This document shows, piece after piece, positions 58,292 through 64,000 of a stretch of DNA of 64,000 nt. This DNA is from Bacteroidales bacterium (GTDB taxonomy: Bacteria; Bacteroidota; Bacteroidia; Bacteroidales; JAFGUD01). The first letter of the stretch is position 1. Each line of letters begins with the position of its first letter. The notes under the pieces were generated by a model. The model was not told the origin of the DNA and did no database searches. It saw nothing but the letters and a program-made list of their open reading frames with translations. The stretch covers positions 1-64,000 of the forward strand of contig JAFGUD010000262.1 in the NCBI GenBank assembly GCA_016938685.1. Direction: 5' to 3'. Made by a program: the position numbers and the translations under genes.

Positions 58292-59166
58292 ACTTTATCG
58301 ATAATTTTTTCTTGTTCTCTTTTTATATATTCCAAAAGTTTTGTTGGTTCTTTATCTGTTATTTTTCGAACTGTGTCAGAAAAATTATTTTCATTTTTCC
58401 CAAATCTAGGTAAATAATGCAACATAATCATAACAAATATCATCATTGGTTTTATTCCGTATTTTTTCTTTTGAATGAAGAATTTTAAGAGATTTGGGCT
58501 TTCATATTTTATCTTGAAACCTAATGTTCTTGTCAATAAATCAGCTACATAGTTAAAATCTTCAAACTCACTTCCTGTTATTTCATAGGCATTGTTTTTA
58601 TAATTTTCAAAGTCTTGGATTATTTTAGCTCCAACTAATTCTATATCTTTAGTATCTACCCAGTTAAATTTTAATTTTCCGGAAGGTATAAATATTTTCT
58701 TTTCTTCTTTTATTTCTTTTAATAAAGTAGTGGTTAGATTTTGCATAAAATAGCTTGGGCGAAGAAAAACATAATCAAATTTATAATTTAATATTGCTTT
58801 TTCTATTTTATAATGAGGAATATTTTTTTGATTTTCTACACCTTGAATCGACAAAAATATTATTTTAGATACTTGTTTTTTTTGCATCATGTCAAACAAA
58901 GTTAAAAAGTATTTATTCACATTAGCTATGTTTGGTGGACGTAGAACAAAAATAATATCAATATTTTCTAAAGCTTTTTCAAAAGTATTTTTGTTTTCAA
59001 AATCAAAATTTCTGTATGATAATTCGTTGTATTTTGATAATATTTTTTTAGATTTTTCAATATTTCTTACTCCTGCTATTATTTCATGGTTGTTTTTTAT
59101 AGAAAATAAGCTATCAATAGTATCTATTCCAACGTTACCTGTAGCTCCTGTTATTAGTATTTTCAT
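58288..59166 (-). CDS. NmrA-like NAD(P)-binding SDR family protein
   Basis: 292 aa; MKILITGATGNVGIDTIDSL; 4-bp overlap with downstream ATPase gene. Confidence 0.85.
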   Translation of the reverse strand: MKILITGATGNVGIDTIDSLFSIKNNHEIIAGVRNIEKSKKILSKYNELSYRNFDFENKNTFEKALENIDIIFVLRPPNIANVNKYFLTLFDMMQKKQVSKIIFLSIQGVENQKNIPHYKIEKAILNYKFDYVFLRPSYFMQNLTTTLLKEIKEEKKIFIPSGKLKFNWVDTKDIELVGAKIIQDFENYKNNAYEITGSEFEDFNYVADLLTRTLGFKIKYESPNLLKFFIQKKKYGIKPMMIFVMIMLHYLPRFGKNENNFSDTVRKITDKEPTKLLEYIKREQEKIIDKV

Positions 59167-59242
59167 GTGTTGTAGAATAATATTGATTTTTATTTTGTAT
59201 AACTTTGAATCCTTTGAAATGTCTTATTTTTATATTATTTTA

Positions 59243-59290
59243 AAAAGCCATGCTAAAACAATGTTCAGCATGACTTTCTTTTTTTTAAAA
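59243..59290 (-). terminator. Rho-independent terminator of the WG-repeat gene
   Basis: Minus-strand AAAGTCATGCT-gaacattgtttt-AGCATGGCTTTTT. Confidence 0.75.
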
Positions 59291-59294
59291 TATT

Positions 59295-59849
59295 TTACTC
59301 AACTTTTTTGCCTTCTTTGTCAATATAAAACCAGGTTTCGCTGTTCCAGATAGTGTATTCGTCCATTTGTTCATTTGTGCAGTCAAATGTTACTTCTGCA
59401 ACGCCGTCTTCAAAAGGATAAGCACACATAAATTGTGGCTCTATAACTATTTCTCCTGTCGCCGCGCTTGCAAAACCGATTTTGCCGTCTTTTACAATTC
59501 TGAAAAGTCCTTCTGAAACAAAATCAGGTCCATTCTCAATCCAAAAAACATCGTACAAAACATTTTCATCACGGTCAATTGCATAACAATGGGCATCTTC
59601 GTCCATAACTATTGCATAAGTTTCAAATTTATCGGTGTAGCAATAAAAATATTTTCCGGTAGGAATTACAACTTTTCCGTCAGGTGTAGCATAACCACAA
59701 GGATTACTTATATAATCTTCATCTCCGTCAAAAATTTTAACTAGATACTCGACTTTTTTTTCTTTATCTTTTTCTTTGGTTTGACTGTTTCCGCAAGAAA
59801 CCAAAAAGGAAAAAACAATTGCAATTAAAAATGTTAGTTTAAATTTCAT
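59295..59849 (-). CDS. WG-repeat-like lipoprotein
   Basis: 184 aa; lipobox FSFLVSCGNS; GLFRIVKDGKIGFASAATGEIVIEPQFMCAYPFEDGVAEV. Confidence 0.8.
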   Translation of the reverse strand: MKFKLTFLIAIVFSFLVSCGNSQTKEKDKEKKVEYLVKIFDGDEDYISNPCGYATPDGKVVIPTGKYFYCYTDKFETYAIVMDEDAHCYAIDRDENVLYDVFWIENGPDFVSEGLFRIVKDGKIGFASAATGEIVIEPQFMCAYPFEDGVAEVTFDCTNEQMDEYTIWNSETWFYIDKEGKKVE

Positions 59850-59872
59850 GTTTTAAATTTTGAGTTAAGATA

Positions 59873-59880
59873 CAAAGATA
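59873..59880 (-). promoter_or_regulatory. Bacteroidetes -7 promoter element (TATCTTTG)
   Basis: caaagata on + strand, ~24 nt upstream of the WG-repeat gene start. Confidence 0.45.
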
Positions 59881-59881
59881 T

Positions 59882-59912
59882 AAAAAAACGCCATTTTTAA
59901 AATGGCGTTTTT
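59882..59912 (-). terminator. Rho-independent terminator of the T9SS protein gene
   Basis: aaaaaacgccattttt-aa-aatggcgttttt; near-perfect hairpin with A/T tracts. Confidence 0.85.
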
Positions 59913-59930
59913 GCAATTGTTAAGGATTTC

Positions 59931-62861
59931 TTAAATTTTAATTATTTGTTTAATTATTGAATTATTATTTATTTCAATTTTTATTAAATAAATGCCTGAA
60001 TTTAAAGAACTTATGTCTATTTGCGAATTGTTCTGGACGTTTTGTTCAATTAAAACTTTGCCATCTAAACTTAATATCAAAATTTTTGAATTTTCTTGAA
60101 CGTTTTGTAACGTAACAAAATCTTTTGCCGGATTTGGGTAAATTACAACATTAGAATTTGTTTCATCAATTTCTAAATGATTTAAAACAACATTAACAGT
60201 TTGATTATCACTAGCAACAATAACGTCATTTGTGTATGTTTCATAATCCGAGAGAGTTACAGTAAATGAATATGTGTCGTTTGTAAGATTAATAAGCGCG
60301 TTGCCTGCAGCATTTGTTGTTAAATCAACACTATTTATTGAAATGTTTGCTTCTTCAAGTGGGTCTGTTCCATCGGTAACATTAAAAGTAATTAGATATT
60401 CGTTAGCCCAAACATCATTAAGAGTTAATGTTTCATTCGTTAAAATAAACGAGCGATTATCGCCACCGGACCATTCGCCACCTTCCCAGCCTGAATTCAT
60501 AAAATATTTGTATTCGTAGCTGTCTTCATAAAGATTTAAAGCAAGTGAATAAATTCCGTCAGTATCTTCGTCAGTTAAAACAAGAGTTGAATCAAGTCCT
60601 GGCTCTACCCAAGTTTTAAAAGATCCACTAATATAAACAGTGTCATTCATTGGATCAAAATCACCAACAGCTATTTGATTATTCAAATCTACGTTAAAAA
60701 TTGTAGCGTATTTTTTGAAATCAACGGAGAAATTATCAACATCAAAAAAGAAATCACCGGCAGCCCAAGTAGCAAGAATTTTAATCATAATATCTTCATT
60801 TTCGTATTCAGCCAGGTCAATACTGATTTTTGCAAAATCCAAAGAAGTAATATGATTAGATGAATTTATTGTGTAAATAGGTTCTTCCCATGTATTTCCT
60901 CCATCAATAGAAATAATAATTTCAATTTTATCGTCGCCTAATACGGTTGGAGTTGTTGGATATGAAGTGTAATCAACAATTCTGTAATCAAAAGTAAGTT
61001 CTGTTGCTGTTGTGATTCCGGTTAAAGGCATTGTTATAATGTTGCCTGTAGGTGTACTTGACCAAAGATCAATACATAATCCGGTAGATTCATCAACTCC
61101 ATGTTCATCAACTGTTAGGAAGCTGTTTCCTTGCCAATCATCAGGAAGAGAGAAAGATAAGCCTTCAAAATCTTCAAAATAAGGAATAGTAACAGTTGGG
61201 TCAACAATAGTTGTGAAACTCCATTCAGGGCATAAACTTATATCAAGTTCTCCGGTTGCATTTGAAGGTTGAATTTTCCAGAAATAAGTTGTTTCATAGT
61301 CAAAAAGGTCAACAGGAGTGTATGCTGATGTTACAATATCACCATTAACAATATTATAATTTCCGGTTTCGGATCCTAAGTATAATTTGTATGAAGTAGG
61401 TATTCCGCCTGTACTTCCGGCTTGCCATTCTAAATTTGCATCAAGTTCAATATCAGTCGCCATATCAGCAGGAGAAACAACTTCTGCAGCTCCGGGAGCT
61501 TCTACAAAAATAACAGGTCCCATAATATTATCAACGTAAATATTTTTATAAGATAAGCCGCTACCAGAAAAAGCCAAATAATAATTATCAGCAGTAACTG
61601 TGCTTAAATCAACCGAATATAGTGTCCAGTCATAAGGAAGAGTTGCAATTTCAGAACCAGTAACATCATTCCAGGTTATTTTATCGGTAGAATACTGGAT
61701 TTTTAACGAAGGTTCGTCAGAAAAAGCGGAAGTTTTAGCAAAGAAAGTTAAATTTTCAGTTCCTGTTAGTGACACTTTAGGAGTAATAAGTCGCAAATCG
61801 GTATAAGTTGTTCCGGGTCCTGATAAATAAGCAGAATAGGAATCATCAGCTCCGGTAAAAGTAGCTTTGTACCAGTTTCCTTCCATAGACCAACCTTCGG
61901 GTAAAAAATTACCGTCAAAAGTTTCAATAAGCGAGCCTGCTGGGAATGCAACACCAGAAAGAGCTATTTCGTGAGTTTCTTTTGTAATATCATCAATTAT
62001 TTGCAGAGTTGCAGATTTTGAACCGCCTGTTTGAGGGTCAAAAGTTACATTAATAGTATATTCATCGCCCTGATTTAGAGCAATATCTGCAGGTATATCT
62101 GCTAAAATAAAATCAGCAGCATCGGTTCCGGTAATCGTAACTTGTGAACTTAAAATATTTATTGTCCCAATACCTGCATTGCTAATAACAAAATCTTGGT
62201 TTGGAGCAGGATCTCCAATTATTAAAGAACCAAAATCAAAATTACTAAAATCAATTGTAAATACAGGAATAGTTGGTGTGTAAAATACTTGAACATTGTC
62301 AACAAAAATATCATTGTCGGCGTTTGAAGTGGTTGATTCACAGTAAAATCCTATTTTAATATTGCCCGAATAACCTGTGAGTGGAATAGAAATGTGATCT
62401 CCTGTACTAGAAATAACTTCAGTCGATGTCCACAGTTGTAAAATATTATCTGATGACCAGGTTGCTCCGTTATCGGTTGAAATAACAACAGCAAATTTAT
62501 CGTCAACGCCTAATGATGTGGAATTTGTTCCATTCCAGTTAGTTAACGCCAAATCAAAATCCAAAGTGTAGGTTTCAGAGGCACTTAGATTTAAAGAAGG
62601 AGTAAACATCCAATCGTTGACAGATATTCCGTAAATGTTAACTTTTGCGGATTTTCCGTTAGCTACAATGTTTGCGAAATCATCAAGAATCCAAGAGCTG
62701 GAAGTTCCTGTAATTGTAGAACTAACATTTAAAATACCTTTGGCAGCAGTCCAGTTAGTTGGAGGATAAGTGTTAAAAGTTTCATCAACAAGATAAGATT
62801 GCGCAAAAGTTGTTTGCATAATTAGTGCAAATAGTGCAAAAAAAAGTAATTTTTTTCTCAT
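59931..62861 (-). CDS. Large secreted multidomain protein with T9SS type A C-terminal signal
   Basis: 976 aa; signal peptide, choice-of-anchor/cleaved-adhesin-like segments, ASH/HYDIN-like segment, CBM-like YISGSFKTWVEPG...YEYKYFMNSGWEGGEW, C-terminus NVVIYPNPAKDFVTLQNVQ...IYLIKIEINNNSIIKQIIKI. Confidence 0.85.
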   Translation of the reverse strand: MRKKLLFFALFALIMQTTFAQSYLVDETFNTYPPTNWTAAKGILNVSSTITGTSSSWILDDFANIVANGKSAKVNIYGISVNDWMFTPSLNLSASETYTLDFDLALTNWNGTNSTSLGVDDKFAVVISTDNGATWSSDNILQLWTSTEVISSTGDHISIPLTGYSGNIKIGFYCESTTSNADNDIFVDNVQVFYTPTIPVFTIDFSNFDFGSLIIGDPAPNQDFVISNAGIGTINILSSQVTITGTDAADFILADIPADIALNQGDEYTINVTFDPQTGGSKSATLQIIDDITKETHEIALSGVAFPAGSLIETFDGNFLPEGWSMEGNWYKATFTGADDSYSAYLSGPGTTYTDLRLITPKVSLTGTENLTFFAKTSAFSDEPSLKIQYSTDKITWNDVTGSEIATLPYDWTLYSVDLSTVTADNYYLAFSGSGLSYKNIYVDNIMGPVIFVEAPGAAEVVSPADMATDIELDANLEWQAGSTGGIPTSYKLYLGSETGNYNIVNGDIVTSAYTPVDLFDYETTYFWKIQPSNATGELDISLCPEWSFTTIVDPTVTIPYFEDFEGLSFSLPDDWQGNSFLTVDEHGVDESTGLCIDLWSSTPTGNIITMPLTGITTATELTFDYRIVDYTSYPTTPTVLGDDKIEIIISIDGGNTWEEPIYTINSSNHITSLDFAKISIDLAEYENEDIMIKILATWAAGDFFFDVDNFSVDFKKYATIFNVDLNNQIAVGDFDPMNDTVYISGSFKTWVEPGLDSTLVLTDEDTDGIYSLALNLYEDSYEYKYFMNSGWEGGEWSGGDNRSFILTNETLTLNDVWANEYLITFNVTDGTDPLEEANISINSVDLTTNAAGNALINLTNDTYSFTVTLSDYETYTNDVIVASDNQTVNVVLNHLEIDETNSNVVIYPNPAKDFVTLQNVQENSKILILSLDGKVLIEQNVQNNSQIDISSLNSGIYLIKIEINNNSIIKQIIKI

Positions 62862-62988
62862 GAATATTAGTTTTTTTGTTTAAAATAATAAGTGAATTTT
62901 TATTGTACAAAATTCCAATATTTTAAGTTTTAAAACTATCGTGTAAACAATGAAAAAAAAAAATCATGGAATACCATGATGTTGAAAT

Positions 62989-63633
62989 TTATTCAATAAA
63001 GCCTAATTGCATTGATTTTCGGATAAGACCTGCAAGGTTTTTTACTTCAAATTTCTTGAAAAGATTGCTACGATATGTTTCTATGGTTGGAACGCTTATA
63101 AACAATATTTCCGAAATTTCTTTGCTGGTTTTTTCATCCGCTAAAAGCTCTAAAACCTGCTGTTCTCTTTTTGAAAGTTTTATCAACTTATTATCAGAGG
63201 GAATATTTATTAAGTCGTTGAAAATTAGTTCTTTGATTTGGTTTGAATAATATTTTTCATTGTTTAAAACACATTCTAAGGCAAGTATTATTTCATCTGT
63301 TTGTTGTCCTTTTAGAATTATTGCGTTTACATCAATTTTTACGAGAGGCTTGATTATCTGAATGTCTTCAAACTGAGAAAGAATTACAATTTTTATGTTA
63401 GGATATTTTTTTTTGCAAATTTTTGAAAATTCTAATCCGTTCATTTCTGGCATTGAAATATCAGTTATTACAATTTCAATATTTTTGGACATGAGAATAT
63501 TTAATGCTTCAAGAGCAGAAGTGCATGTTGTTATTGAACCAGTTTTGAGGTTACTTTTTGATATTACGCTCTTAATTCCTTCAAGCAAAACCGGATGATC
63601 GTCAATTATTAGTATTTCGTTAATAGTGTTCAA
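62989..63633 (-). CDS. NarL/LuxR-type response regulator
   Basis: 214 aa; receiver domain ILIIDDHPVLLEGIKSVI, VITDISMPEMNGLEF and LSKREQQVLELLADEKTSKEISEILFISVPTIETYRSNLFKKF. Confidence 0.93.
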   Translation of the reverse strand: MNTINEILIIDDHPVLLEGIKSVISKSNLKTGSITTCTSALEALNILMSKNIEIVITDISMPEMNGLEFSKICKKKYPNIKIVILSQFEDIQIIKPLVKIDVNAIILKGQQTDEIILALECVLNNEKYYSNQIKELIFNDLINIPSDNKLIKLSKREQQVLELLADEKTSKEISEILFISVPTIETYRSNLFKKFEVKNLAGLIRKSMQLGFIE

Positions 63634-63635
63634 TT

Positions 63636-64000
63636 TTATATGTTATAATAAGGAAATATTAAAATAATAGTAGTTCCGTGATTTATTTTACTTTCAATTT
63701 TTAATTTTCCATTTAGATATTTAGCCCTTTTAGAAATGTTTTCAAGTCCTATTCCTGTTTTTTTATTTACAACATCAAAACCTACTCCGTCATCGTTGTA
63801 TAATAATCGTATTTCGTTTTCGGTATTTATCAGTTGCAATTCAATTTCCTGACAATTAGCGTGTTTTATTGCGTTAGTAATGAGTTCTTGAGTTATTCTA
63901 TATAAGGTTTTCTGAATTTCTTCGTGATCTTTAATATTGCGCCAAAATAACGAAAAATCATCAAAAAAGTGAATATTAATATTGCTAATTTGGGTTAAAG
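63636..64000 (-). CDS. Sensor histidine kinase, partial (runs off the right edge)
   Basis: Frame open to the window end; upstream of the listed ORF it reads ...TLYRITQELITNAIKHANCQEIELQLINTENEIRLLYNDDGVGFD...GIGLENISKRAKYLNGKL (HATPase_c). Confidence 0.88.
   Translation of the reverse strand, partial: LTQISNINIHFFDDFSLFWRNIKDHEEIQKTLYRITQELITNAIKHANCQEIELQLINTENEIRLLYNDDGVGFDVVNKKTGIGLENISKRAKYLNGKLKIESKINHGTTIILIFPYYNI

Noticed and set aside
58889-59353. 154-aa plus-strand ORF overlapping the SDR gene
   Set aside because: Antisense to a clearly conserved coding sequence and low complexity.

Overview
This 64 kb AT-rich window looks like the chromosome of a Bacteroidota (Bacteroidetes) bacterium. 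The assignment rests on two SusC/SusD outer-membrane nutrient-uptake loci, two proteins with type IX secretion (T9SS) C-terminal signals, TAnnTTTG-type promoters and Bacteroidetes-typical gene content. All functions are read by eye from motifs, without database searches. Housekeeping genes recognised include fumC, holA, a DAHP synthase/chorismate mutase fusion, pth, rplY, mazG, a TGS-uridine kinase-type nucleoside kinase and a DAACS symporter. Regulatory and signalling genes include two PP2C/SpoIIE-type phosphatases, an orphan GAF/coiled-coil membrane sensor, an AAA-TPR ATPase and a NarL-type two-component system cut by the right edge. I recognised no CRISPR array, prophage, transposase, rRNA or tRNA.

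Most notable observations: (1) a set of intergenic arrays with strict 7-bp (once 8-bp) periodicity but locus-specific sequence, mostly starting at or just after gene 3' ends (4866-4991, 51010-51177, 46860-46894, 39311-39409, possibly 31128-31176); (2) a trkH gene split at a perfect U UUU UUA slippery heptamer followed directly by a UGA stop; (3) a 1523-aa fusion of an acyl-AMP-forming ligase, about 700 residues I cannot assign, and a GNAT acetyltransferase; (4) a ~86-bp palindromic MITE/REP-like element; (5) an M16 peptidase-like protein lacking the zinc motif; (6) two Sus-like loci with no recognisable glycan-degrading enzymes.
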